Made by a program: the position numbers and the translations under genes. From Lethocerus indicus (Eukaryota > Arthropoda > Insecta > Hemiptera > Belostomatidae): a DNA stretch of 64,000 nt. The notes under the pieces are model-generated. The model was not told where the DNA came from and did no database searches. It saw only the letters and a program-made list of their open reading frames with translations. Positions 1-12,400 of the stretch are shown one piece after another; position 1 is the stretch's first letter; each line of letters starts with the position of its first letter. The stretch lies in assembly GCA_019843655.1 (NCBI GenBank), contig JACDQD010000006.1, positions 6,006,034 to 6,070,033 of the forward strand, in the 5' to 3' direction.

Positions 1-3000
1 ATGTTCCATTATAATAAGTTACTATTATAGTATACTAATCACGGCAGATGCCAATCATCCTGTCAGAACTGTAACAATGTTCCGAACCCTCACCAAAATA
101 GCTAATTTTTAGATTTCACGAATACCGAATTATGGACAAAAGTTGATTCCGTCAACCGACGTGACGTTTGAAACCTTCGTGTTCCTAATATTTTTTCAGT
201 CGATTGAGAAAATAATTAAATGTTTATTCTTGTCTTAAATGTTTATGTTTATTGTTGTTTATTTATAAAACCCTGATGAACCGATTTGTAAAACTACGGT
301 GGAGCAGCCTGAAAGTTTAATATTTTTTATTTGAATTTCTTTATGCGGTGTGGAGAGATAGAAAATATATATATTCCCATTAGGCGGTATTCTTCGAAAA
401 TTGGGTTTATACGGCGGTTAGAGTTAGTCCGGACGCGCCAAGTCCGTCCATTCATGAACGAACTCGAAGTCGAAGTCGGGGCGATGATTGGAGATATAGG
501 AATGGCGATAGCGGGAAGTAAGTAAGTTGATAACCAAACCGCGGCCAAACTGGGGCCGGGGGCTGTCGGCGGGGACTCATTAATGAAGTTCAGCCAATAC
601 TGGCTCGGACCGCCATTAATTCCCCGACACTAAATTATTGCAAGAGTGTAACGGCGGCAAACTTGCACAGCCAATAAATGTAACCTAAGGGAGTTGACAA
701 GACAATTAGGCTACGACTGAATTTGACAGCCATTACAGGAGTTAATTTCCCGTTTCAAAGAAAACTTCCAGGGAAAATCACTTTTGACTAGTTAACAGAC
801 TATATATTTCGATTTCCTTAGTTGGCAACACCTTCTAACATTGAAAGACCAAAACTTACAAACTGTTCACTGTTGTCCTTCAAAGGTTGACAGTGAAACG
901 CCACTGATTTGTGTACAGAAAAGTAATAAAACACTATATTGGCACGATATGAACACTAGCGTCGTATAAGTTAAGATATTATACTCAAATGAATAACCAC
1001 ACTCATTCCTTTGTTTGGCAATTTAATTTAAAAAGTTATAAATTGTTTCCCTCGCTTTTCAGCACAAACTCTGGAAAAACGATTCGGATTCAGTGTTTCA
1101 GCTTGAACCTCTTTTCGGTCACATTCTATTGTCACCGGCGTATCGCCGGTAACACCGGGGTGTTCCAGTATTCGTATCTATAAAGACATTCTTTTTTTGT
1201 ATATTGTACATATTATCGCTGGTTTGGTTTTTTGTTAGACCGGTTTCGGCTGCTCGCCATCTTCAGAAGCGGTGTGTCACTTTTGGCAATGTAAAGCGCA
1301 ACATGTAAGGCGCTAATACTAAAATGCAAGACAGACCTTTGTTGCGGGCTAGTATTGGGTGCGCCGTACCATTGATACCAGTATGGCATAGAATTGTTTT
1401 TCGGTAAAATATTTATTAATCATTTTCTTAGCGCTCGTAGTTTCAATGGTACGGCGCACCTAATACTAGCCCGCAACAAAGGTCTGTCTTACATTTTAGT
1501 ATTAGAGCCTTACATATAGCGCCTTACAGTACAAGCGACAGTGACAGCGCAGTGAGGATGCCCGAAAAACATCCAAAGTGCCAAAGTGAATATCACCGCT
1601 GCTGAAGATGGCGAGCAGCCGAAACTGGTCTAGCAAAAGATCAAACCAGCGAGAGGAGGCAGAAACACACGAAATCTACGGTACTGTAAAAACTGTATAT
1701 ATTGTGTAAACAAATACCGGGATTTGTGGGATCATCGTTTATTGCAATCGATGCGGGATCTGAGAGAGGGGCTGAGGCAGGGAAGATGGAGTGTAGGCTA
1801 TTTGATTGAGAGTCAGTGGCGGTTTATTAACGCTCGTGGAGCCGGTCGGGCTTTAAAGCCGCTAAAACACAAGATATTTACACTTGTACGATGTACATTT
1901 AAAGGGTTCCATGGTGGTCTGCTAATGGAACTATCAAAGATATGATTGTCTCTCGCCACTAGTTTATTTATTGCAGCGCAACTCATTGAATAGTTCAATA
2001 ACTTGAAAGGAACTGGATGGCAATTAAAAAAATAACTTTTATTTATTATTATTATTTTAATTTCGGTTTTGACTTTTGTTTATTGTTTTTTCACGGACCT
2101 TTAAACAATAAATAACCTGCAATACATAAAGATCAGGACATTCTAATCTGAACCGTATCGAATCATTTTAAAAAATTTAACTATACGAAGCGGATTTGAC
2201 AATTATATCTGTTACTTTTTGTAGAATAAATAATTTCAAAGGTAGTTGTGCTGTAAGGATAATCCCACCTTTCCACCTACCCAATGTAGTCTGCGATAAA
2301 CTAATAGTGATTTTTCATTTTATCCGTCCAGATAAAAATATAAACGGGAGGCGTAGGCGGGGCATTATTGCGTTGAATAAAAGAAATCCACCCGAGAGGA
2401 GAAAATCCTTACGGAGATGGACGTCTTCAATATCCTTAATTGAAAACACGGACCTTGGGTTCGTTTTTACCTAGACCCAATCCTTATAATAATTCAAAAG
2501 GCAACTTATTGTATCACTTTATTCTCAATGTGATAAGGAAATTCACATAAGTAGAGTTGATTAATTTGTGTGTATCGGACAATACAACATATGCCTCAAG
2601 AATTCCATTCCGGCTCTAAGTAATTTCTCTGAAACTCCGCTTGCAAATATAAACTGGTGATAACTCTCGGCTAGTTACTAGTTGCTTCACCAACTCCGTT
2701 GTTCTAATTTCAAACTCACTTTATTGGAAATTAATTTCAGTTTCCGCCGAAACACTTGAAATATTACTCTGTATTAATTCGAAGTTAAACGTGTCGCTGT
2801 TGGAATCTGCTTGGATTTATAAAGGATTTATACGTATGAAAGGACTCTGAGCGGACGCCCGCCGCATGGAAATAAATCAACTTTGCCCCGAGCCATATTT
2901 CAAAAGCTATTTCGGTATTCTCTTATTCCGGTTAATTGTTCTCTCAACATGTAGAATTTATGCGCAAAAATAATTGGACATATTACACACTGAACTGGAC

Positions 3001-6000
3001 CACATAGTCTATGTTTCGAGTCTCTTTATGTTTCCGAACAATCTCCACAATTAATTGGTATTTATTGTTTAATTTATTCAGAGTCACCGTGTATTAACGA
3101 CGTATGGAGAAAAGGTGGGTAATATTTATATTTATTTCATTTCATCTCTCACTAACTACTCGTTAACCAGGTGGTACTCTCATTACTTGAATAGTATGCA
3201 CTTGTAATGTTACGAACGGTGTTTCACTCGAAGCTCGCGTTGTAATACTTAATACTTACGATGTTGACAGTTAAAGGACTTAGGCATTGGCGAAAAACAG
3301 GTCTAGTGTAAGGCAAAATAAGCTGGTTTACACTGGGGATAGAGACAGGGGACACAATCCCCGTCGGAGGTGATTACGATTCATACCGCTGTTTGCAACC
3401 GGAGCAAAGAAAGGTCGCGTTATCCTTTTAGAAAATTCATAGAACATTTCCCTCGGCGCCGTCCTATTATATTCCGAAAAAGCGGAAACGAGAGGGAAAA
3501 AAAGTCACGAAAGTAGAATCTCATCGCGGACCGCATTATAATGGAGTGGTTGGGCGAGGGGAGCGAGGGCGGCCACCGGCAAAATATACCATAAAACTAC
3601 ATTCGGGAAGTTGGTTATTAAAAGTTTATACGTGGACGCTCTCTCAGGCATGGAATGCGGAACGTGCCATTCCTTCTAATTAATACCCGGCCGGGGCCAG
3701 TACTATTTGATACCAGTCCAACTTTGAAAAATACCAAATGCGTCCGAAAAAAAAATTGCGGGATAAAAGTTCGCTCAGAGTTTTGTTTCAACAATTTCAT
3801 ATTAACCTTCATATTCGGACCCAATTAAACGGAAACCTCTAATCTGCTTTCACTGTGAAAACTGTTGTTTTAGTTAATAGTAATCGTGCTGGGGACGCGG
3901 TATTGCATAGCCCCACAGGCCCCAAACTGTATGAAATAATCGACTGGCATGGTTACAACTTTAACGGATTCACGCCCGTGTGATTGTGTCAATATTCATT
4001 AATGATTTAGTTAGTGTGCGTTCCAAAATTGTCCCCAACCGTATTGTCCCCAACTTCTTCGATCGAGGTGTATTCTGTTGTCAAGCCGCGACAACAGTGG
4101 ATGATGCTTGTCCGCCAACAAGTCCTCGGTATACTTGAACTGTTGTCGCCGGCATGATTAATGATCCCCGTGGACCCGAGCTGTTCCTCAATACTGACAG
4201 ATGTTAATAACGGCAAAAAGGTGCCCACTAACCATCACAAGTTCGGCTTCCGTTATAGACATTTGCACTTCTGCAGTTTATATAATTAATCATGGACACA
4301 AATAGACAAGGGTCTATGGATATTTCTAATTGGAAATATGTACCTGTTGAATATTTACGGCCATTACTTAGCATAATAAATATTAATAAAGCCAGAGCGC
4401 TTCATACAATTCCCTAAAGGATACTTCCTCGTACGGGTTTATTTAGATTTATTTTATAATAATAATGTGTCCTATTTATCCAGAGAATGAAAATGAAATT
4501 ATTTCCAGTCAAATTCCTATGTATGATCTGATAATTTCCTGTGGCCATACAAACCAATAACCATTCCGATTAAGATGCTATTGCAGGTATCTTAAGAAAG
4601 GCAGGAAACGCTGGTGATTTTGTATATTTTTCCCGCAACCGTTTCATCCTGCAGTTCTCTCGTGGCGGCCAGAGCGTCGCTTTAAAAGAGGGAGCATATG
4701 TTGTAGAACATTACTTCAGTAATAATAATGGTCAGACGATGAATTTTAATGAGTACACAAAGCGTTGGTCGGCTAAATTGCCGGGTGCAATGACCGAAAT
4801 CGAGAAGGGACAGACAACATGGCCGGCTTGAAATTAGGGGTGGCGTTTGTATGAAATTATTTTTAAGAACTTTTAAATTTGTTACGAATAATTATTATTT
4901 CAGATATCAATGATTATTACTAAAATAATATCATCAATAAAAAATATGGATTATTTCTAACCCGAGTGCACATAGTATGCAAAAAAATATTAACTGTTTA
5001 ATTCAGGTCATATATATATATTTCGTTGTCGGTAGAGAAAACAGAAAATTTCCCAACAACGACTAGCAGAGGATAAACATTCAGGTAATAGAAATGATCA
5101 CATAAATCCGTTGCTTAGTATCAGTGTATAGGCAAAGCCCGCAACACTTCTCAATTCAGTGAATTGCCTACTCTGCGCGCCCGACTTTATCACTGTCTAG
5201 TTATTGCCTTGGACTGTTTCAATTTTCCCTCCAATCACAAATAGGAACATTCCTCCGCTATATACGTAATTGTGAAGCTGTTATTTTCAGGGACGACTAC
5301 GTATAAAATATTTTAGCGAATTTTTTTCCATCATTCGATAAGTAATGTCGCTGTGTAGATTAGTAGTTTGAAGGCCAATTTGGGCACAAAGTTGCCCGGG
5401 GCCTCTTGTTTTAGGCATATACGTAATTAGGTTGTGGGACAGATGCCTTCTAGGCAAGTCGCGGCCGTCCAATCAACGGAGGGATAGACGCTGTGGCCCT
5501 GAATAAGAGCCTCTAGAATTGAATTGGGTTTAGCGGCGTGAATTTACGGAGGGCGGCCGCCCTACCGGAGATTAAATATTGAAGGCCATAGGGGATCTAT
5601 CAATTGCCGGTAGTGCTCAGACCTATTCAGCCGGAAAAATGCCCTTCGGGAAATGTTTTAAATATTGACCTTGGAGTTCGGTCATGAATTTTCCAATACC
5701 TTCTAAGGGAATATCCCTTTGAACATAATTTATGAACCCGGGTAGGTTTTTAATTTGATAGTTAATAAATAAAACCGAGAAAATTGTTGATCCTATAGTC
5801 AACTTTCGCTTTTACATACATGCATACATAATACAATCAGGAATTGTATAATTATTTCATTCTCTAACTCCTTATTGTTTGGTCTGTGGCTTGCTACCAA
5901 ATGATATACTGTCAATACGCTTTCATTTAGTGGTCTTGTTTATTTGTCTCGAAACTTTAATCTTTATGATTGAGTGCGATTACGTATGATGATTAAAATT

Positions 6001-6449
6001 AGGAAGAACATCTTCCTTACGACGAATCCTCACATGTAATTACAATTAAAGCAGAAGAAGAATATTCATGTTTTCGATTACGGCTGTTCGGTTTGGATCT
6101 TGTATGGATCTTGCCATGATTGTATTTTAAAATTTAGTTTAGAACTTCAAGTAATTATTACTATTACCCTAACAGGTAATGATGCATCGCCTTATAAGGC
6201 GATCAAAAAGTTTTGAAACGTTTTAAATGCCCTGTGACGCCGATAGGTAGCAGCAGTTGCCAGAGGGCTTGTTAGGTTGCACAAGCTTACACTGTAGCAA
6301 TGTTTATTCATTTAAATATACGCTTCCGACAAGAATTTTGGTTAATTTACCGTTTATTCATGGCCTTGATGAAGGTAAATTAACTAAAAAAGGTAGACTA
6401 ATTTTTAACTGCTGTACATTATTTTTGAAATGCTTTACATTTTTTACAG
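1..6449. other. Non-coding stretch upstream of the receptor exons
   Basis: No exon that I can recognise lies here on either strand. The short open frames (up to about 107 codons) have no conserved motif, and none ends in a convincing splice pair in phase with the receptor exon at 6450. Because that exon begins in the middle of the ligand-binding domain, this stretch is probably a large 5' intron of the receptor gene, with the signal peptide and first ligand-binding exons further upstream. The only structured element I see is the foldback repeat at 1216-1652. Confidence 0.55.
1216..1652. mobile_element. Foldback (MITE-like) element with long inverted arms
   Basis: The ends are inverted copies, TCGCTGG at 1216 and CCAGCGA ending at 1652. 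Sequence near 1236-1272 (AGACCGGTTTCGGCTGCTCG and onward) reappears reversed near 1600-1632. The arms continue inward: 1330-1375 is nearly the exact reverse complement of 1443-1492. Only about 65 bp of AT-rich sequence separates the innermost arms. There is no open reading frame, so it would be non-autonomous. I could not see a clean target-site duplication. A one-arm relic occurs at 13321-13366, which shows the family is dispersed. Confidence 0.85.
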
Positions 6450-9400
6450 GCCTTCGAAGAACTGGAGGTGTTACTGGCCAAATACAACATCTGCATCGCG
6501 ATCAAAGAGAAACTAGTGAAAGACTCCGGAGTGGCCGAAGAGGACTCTTACGACAACATTGTCAAGAAACTGAACACTAAACCGAGAGCGAAAGGTACGC
6601 ATTAAACCCTGTAGTTGCCAATACTGTAATGTCTACCTGTAGTGCATGAGTTTATTACATTCAAGAAGAATCGTAATGACCGGTATGATTGAATACTGTG
6701 TCGATTTATATATAATTTACTACAATAAATATAAGTTGTGTAATGTTTTGGCTGTATACACAGTGGGTGTATACAGTGTACGTTGGATGATGGTGGTCCT
6801 CGCCGGAGAGGAATCAGAGCCAGCATCCGAGGGAAACAACAAGAGGATTAGGATGGGATGAAAATTTTAAAGGAATGGAATTTCTGGTTTTGTACCTTAG
6901 CCGAGGCTCCTCTTAACATTAGGGAGGGACATGGGCGCCTTTGTGCACGTTGCGGAATTTTAATTCCACGGCTTTTCCAGTATTTCTTTACCCAACAATG
7001 ACAGCTTTGTCTTTATTCTGTACGGCCTGGATTCATTCGCTGAGTATTGTCTAGGTGAATCAATACTTCTGTTACTCGAATGGCACTGCTTAGGAAGAAT
7101 CGCTCAGAATTGATTTTCCAATCCTTTGAACTGGAATGAATCACCGAGTACTGATCTCATTGAACGAGTAATGAGGATGTCTTTGAAATTTCCAAGAATT
7201 CGGGAGCGTTTAGAGCTCCGAAATACTATGAAAACAAAAAGTCTTTTGGAGTTTTGCTCGTGTTTCCTTTGTTTTGGAGAACGCAATAAAAATCAGTACA
7301 ATGAGTTTAACCCAATACACGGTACATTATTGTGACAAATCCACTTGAAAGCTCTGGTAGATGCCTGACATATTAATAGTAGGGCAGGAATGTGAACATA
7401 AACAAACTAAAGTAAGCATGCCTTTTCCTATAATTTCGTCAGTGACTCATCAGAAGCCTTCGAGTGTTGAATACGCTGATACGGTTTTTGTGTCTACGGA
7501 TTCTATCCAGGTTTATTTTATTTTGTTTATGTTTACATTCCTGTCCTATGGATTTGTCCGTTATTTAAAGGATGATTTCAATTGGATTTGTCACACTAAT
7601 ACTCATTTACCGTTATTGGTATGTTTTTTGTTACGTCGACCAAAACGGGGAAATCTCAAAAGGACTTATTATTTTAGTTTAAAATCCCTATAGGCAATGA
7701 GTGTTTTTAAGCCTCCTCCTTTTCACCCCGGTTTATTTTTTTTTTTAGTTTATGGTTTTTTTTTATTTTTTTTAGTGTGGGTGGAATGTGTGAAAATATC
7801 GCTATTGGTACAGTCTGGAGACTGTTTCTCAGAAATGAATGATGGAACAGAATTATTTCTACACACAGATATTCGTTAGGGATACTTTTCATCCGGCAAC
7901 CGCTGTGTAACCATTTTAGAATCATACAGACCCCTGCAGAGGTAATATATATTTCCTCCCTGATGGGAAACATTGTAGTCTACAACCAGCGTCAAAAGTG
8001 TTTCACTGGCGTGTTTCAGGGGTGATAGTGTTCGGGTCGGACCAGGAGGTGGGGGCCCTGATGCGCGCAGTAGGCCGGTGCAACGCTACCGGCAGCTTCT
8101 CCTGGATAGGCTCAGACGGGTGGTCTGCCCGCGAGATCGTCTCCCACGGCAACGAGCCCCAGGTGGAGGGCACCCTCTCCGTACAGCCCAAGGCTAACCC
8201 AGTCAGAGGCTTCCACCAGTACTTCCTCGGACTCACCGTAGAGAACAACAAGAGGAATCCTTGGTTCGTGGGTAAGGCATAAACAAAGCTATATGCATTG
8301 ACCTCAGTACATTTATGATACACGTAGAAGCCTTCCACTGGAGCTCGCTTAGGTAGTTTCCGATCACAGGAAGAATCTTGGACTAATAGGGGGTCAACTC
8401 CTGCTGGTCGTGGAAACCTTCGCCCATTCCGCATACAGCCTATGTTAACATGATGTTTCGACAAACCATAAAACAGTAGAGTGTACAGTCTGGTTATATT
8501 ATTTCTGATTTGTTTTCTTAATAATTTGTTATAGTCTCCCAAATAGACAGAAATCGAAGATCGCCTCTTGAGTAACATTGCCCATTTGACCTTTTGTTTT
8601 TCTTGTCTATATTTATATGTATACGAGTATAAAAGGTCTCGGACGAAGATAAAGTAACTCACGACTGGTCTCCCAAGAGAGTAGACCGCCTCTTACTTAT
8701 TGTGCTGTCTTTTTATATGGTCACAACATAGTGGGAGAGAGAGAGAGAGATGGCTGCACTTAGGGATACGAAGGAATTGTGAGTATACCACACTCCTGTA
8801 TCAGGTTGAGGATCTCCTATATTTTTCTACATTTACAAACCAAAACTCTGAAAGAATAATAAAAAACCACGTAGCGCAGGGACGTTGGAAATAGTGCATC
8901 CCTGTGCATAATAAAACGGTGGCCGAATGGAAGTAATATAGAGGGAGTATTAAAAGCATGATCAGAAATGTCTGCACTCTTAAGAGCTTCTCATTTCGTT
9001 TCCTGAAAGCGTATGTAGGGGAAGACTTTTGATTGAAGATTTTGATAAGCTGTTTATTTCCTTTTGACTTACACGTTTTGCCTATATCATACTATCTACT
9101 TGATAAATTGAAAACCCCTTCGTATGAACTTAGTTCATACCTCACGAAGTAGTCCCACCAGTACGGAACCAATTTAATATTCCAGTTAATACGAACGTAT
9201 TAATTAGTTTTCCTAATAGGGACACATTAAATGTCGTCAAAATGTAATGGGTCATTAAAAGTCCTATATTGCGCCTTGGGTCGACAGTTCGAATCTGGCC
9301 TTAGTTTGTAACTTGTAATATAAGTCAAAAGTTAAACCTTAACGCTCCCCGGTAGCTGTCACCTACCTTAACAACGATCCAAGGCTCATAACAGAGCCTA

Positions 9401-12400
9401 ATAGAAAATATTAAAAAAGTACCTATTTCTCACTCTTCGTTTTAGTAACAGAAAGGTTTGGACGATTGCTCAACCGAGAGGAAGAAGACTTTAAAGTCGT
9501 TTGTGTCACAAAATCAGTACGAATCATGCCTTAAAGTAAGAGAGGACTCCGTAGCGGTATTAATACATTGAACTAATTGTCTACAACAAGACTATTGGAT
9601 TATTAATTATTATAATTTTAACTCGAAGTCTAGGAGTTTCCCGATTAAAAAATTAGGGACTCTAATTCTCGGGTCGCCTTGGAATCGGTTTTCAGAATTA
9701 AAGAACGCTTCTTTCAGAATTCTGGGAGGACCACTTCGATTGCAAGTACCCCGGCAGTCTGCCCACGCCGTACAACAAGAGGTACACCAGGACCTGCTCG
9801 AAGGAGAACCGGCTGACGCGGGAGAACACTATTTTCGAGAACCAGCTACAGTTCGTCAGCGACGCCGTGATGGCGCTGAGCGTTGCACTCTTCGAGATGC
9901 ACAGGGACCTGTGCGGACCCGCCATCGGCCTCTGCCCCCGCATGACACCCACCAACGGCGCAGACCTCCTCAAGTACCTGAAGACGGTCAACTTCGAAGG
10001 TAATAAACTTTAGAGGGAACAAAACTCTCCCCAGCTCGCACCCTCGCCGACCAATCTCAAATTTGAATTTATTTTCGTCTGTTGTTGACCATTTTATAAA
10101 TTTTGGACGCATAGCCCGCCAAGATACACTTGCACCAATAACTTTAATGAACTTTAAATTAAGTATATTTCCGCACCACACTCAGGGGGGCGCTAGTTTA
10201 TCGGTGCAAGTGCAGCCAACGACTTGGCTTTAGTTCTTTAAAAATCCGATAGATGGCAGCACATCCCGGGACCGCAACTTGCTTTTAGTTCCTAGACCTG
10301 CCACCAGAGTGCACCACCTGTCAGGACATGGTTGGACACGCACCCGACTTTAGTTAAGTGCATTTCCGCACCACCCTCAGGGGAGCGCTAGTTATCGGTG
10401 AACGTGCACTCAACGAACTTGAGTACATTTCCGCACCACCCTCAGGGGGCGCTAGTTTATCAGTGCACGTGCACTCAACGAACTTTAACGTACCACCCTT
10501 AGACAAATAAAAACTTAATATTGTAAGATAAAAATAAAAACATATTTATATCAGTTTGAAGTATATCAATTCAACGCGCTACTCAAAGTTCTCTTCCTCC
10601 GATTTTTGTCGTGCAGTAAATTTCTCCCCTCGTAATCGTTAATTTTAATAGTTAATTGTTTCGACAACAATAAATAAAAAATGGTAATTGTTGTACCGCA
10701 GGTTTGTCCGGGGACAAATTCCACTTCGACGTGAACGGGGACGGGCCGGCCAGATACAATATAATACACTTCAAGCAGCTCAGTCCCGGCAACTACAGGT
10801 GGATAACAGTCGGCGAATACGTCGAGGGCGAGCTCACTCTCAATATATCAGGTCTGAAACACTATTTTCAAAACCAACAAAGCTCACTACTTCTTCCATT
10901 CATTTGTCTGAATCAATGATCGATGATACCTAGAGCTGTTAAATTTATCTCTCATGTATTGTAGCTTTTTTCGCTACTAAGAACGTTTCCAGCGTTCAAA
11001 TTGCAGATGCGAAAATACTGACGCAGTAATTATATTAGAGGGGATTCCTTTCATATATACCAAGCTTGAGCGACTCAAGAAGTAATGATGGTGCTGTGTG
11101 GATAGATTTAAAAATCTGGGAAATTGTCTTTTGAAATAAATCTTTTGAAATAAATATTTGCAGACGTTCAGTTTCATATCGACAATCCGAGCCCGCCCGA
11201 GTCCGTGTGCAGCCTGCCTTGTTCAATAGGGCAAGCCAAAAGGTACGTCGAAGGTGAAAAGTGCTGCTGGCACTGCTTCAACTGCAGCCAATATCAGGTG
11301 ATTTTGATTCTCATTTGCCCTATAAAGTTAATCTATAACACCATTCACAGCGCTGATAAATCTTCCACTTCCTATAATAATTATTAGAAAGGTTAATGAA
11401 CCAGTATGAGAGAAGAACTTTCACACATGAGAGAATCAAATTTTAAAAAATATGCTAATAACCAGTAGTCCTCGCTTAAATCATAAACTTGTAATCATAT
11501 ATGTTTCACTTGTGACGAGTTTATATAAAATATTTAATGCAACCGATTGATCTCTTTGAACATTTTTCGTCCCCCGCTTAGTTTACAGTTTGAATTTTAA
11601 CTATTGGGTACTTTTCAGATTTTGGCTGCGGACGACGATACCCAGTGTGTGACTTGCCCCGGTGGTACTACGCCTGATACCAACAGACAAGTGTGCCTGC
11701 CCCTACCGGAGGTAAACTGACTAAATATCCTTTGTCTTGTTTTTGTTAATAATATATATAAAATTTTCGAGAGGTCTGATTTAGCATGAGCGCTCGTTGT
11801 TTAAATATATCGTTGCAAATAATCTTTCACGTCGTTTTACATACAAGTTCTGAAACCTACGCATGATTTGAATTCGTGTATTTCTCTGGGGGTAAGCGAG
11901 GAAACCGACGAGTACTTAACCCGGATTTAGCCATGACTTAGGTTTAGCGATGTTAAACTCTGACTTTGAATGTGCCTTATTATGAAAGCGAGGACGTAAC
12001 CCACTAAGACTTTCCTTTAATTCCACCCGCAGATTGGTGAATATACGAATGAATAATTCCCCGCACGAGATTTTCCGCCTCCGCTCTCTATTAAAGACCT
12101 TAAGACTGAAAATGACGTTGAGACACAAACTGAAATTATTAAACAGCGGCCGCACATGCCGCAATCGCCCTGTGGATTAATAAGGCTCGAGTTGTTTTCT
12201 GAGTTCGCAATTTGCCCGGCTTAGCCCCCGTAGCATCGTTGCCTCTATTGTTGGAGCGATGTTTGAATATCTGCGGGTCTCCGCAAAATGGTGTGGGGGC
12301 CAGGAACTGGCTCCTGAGCTCGGAGGCCGCCCCGTCAAATACTGTTTTCAAATAACTCAAGGCGAACTCAAGGCACAACTGGAAACCTTTAGGAATATTT

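Noticed and set aside
7361..7693. 110-codon + strand frame between the first two receptor exons
   Set aside because: Intronic, AT-rich, hydrophobic by composition, without conserved residues or phase-compatible splice edges.
8003..8662. 219-codon open frame on the - strand overlapping the second receptor exon
   Set aside because: It is antisense to a GC-rich conserved exon and runs on into AT-rich intron; no motif, and length is explained by the codon bias of the real exon.
9282..9312. tRNA-like sequence with GTTCGAATC
   Set aside because: Only a weak T-arm-like match with poor stem pairing and no A box or cloverleaf.
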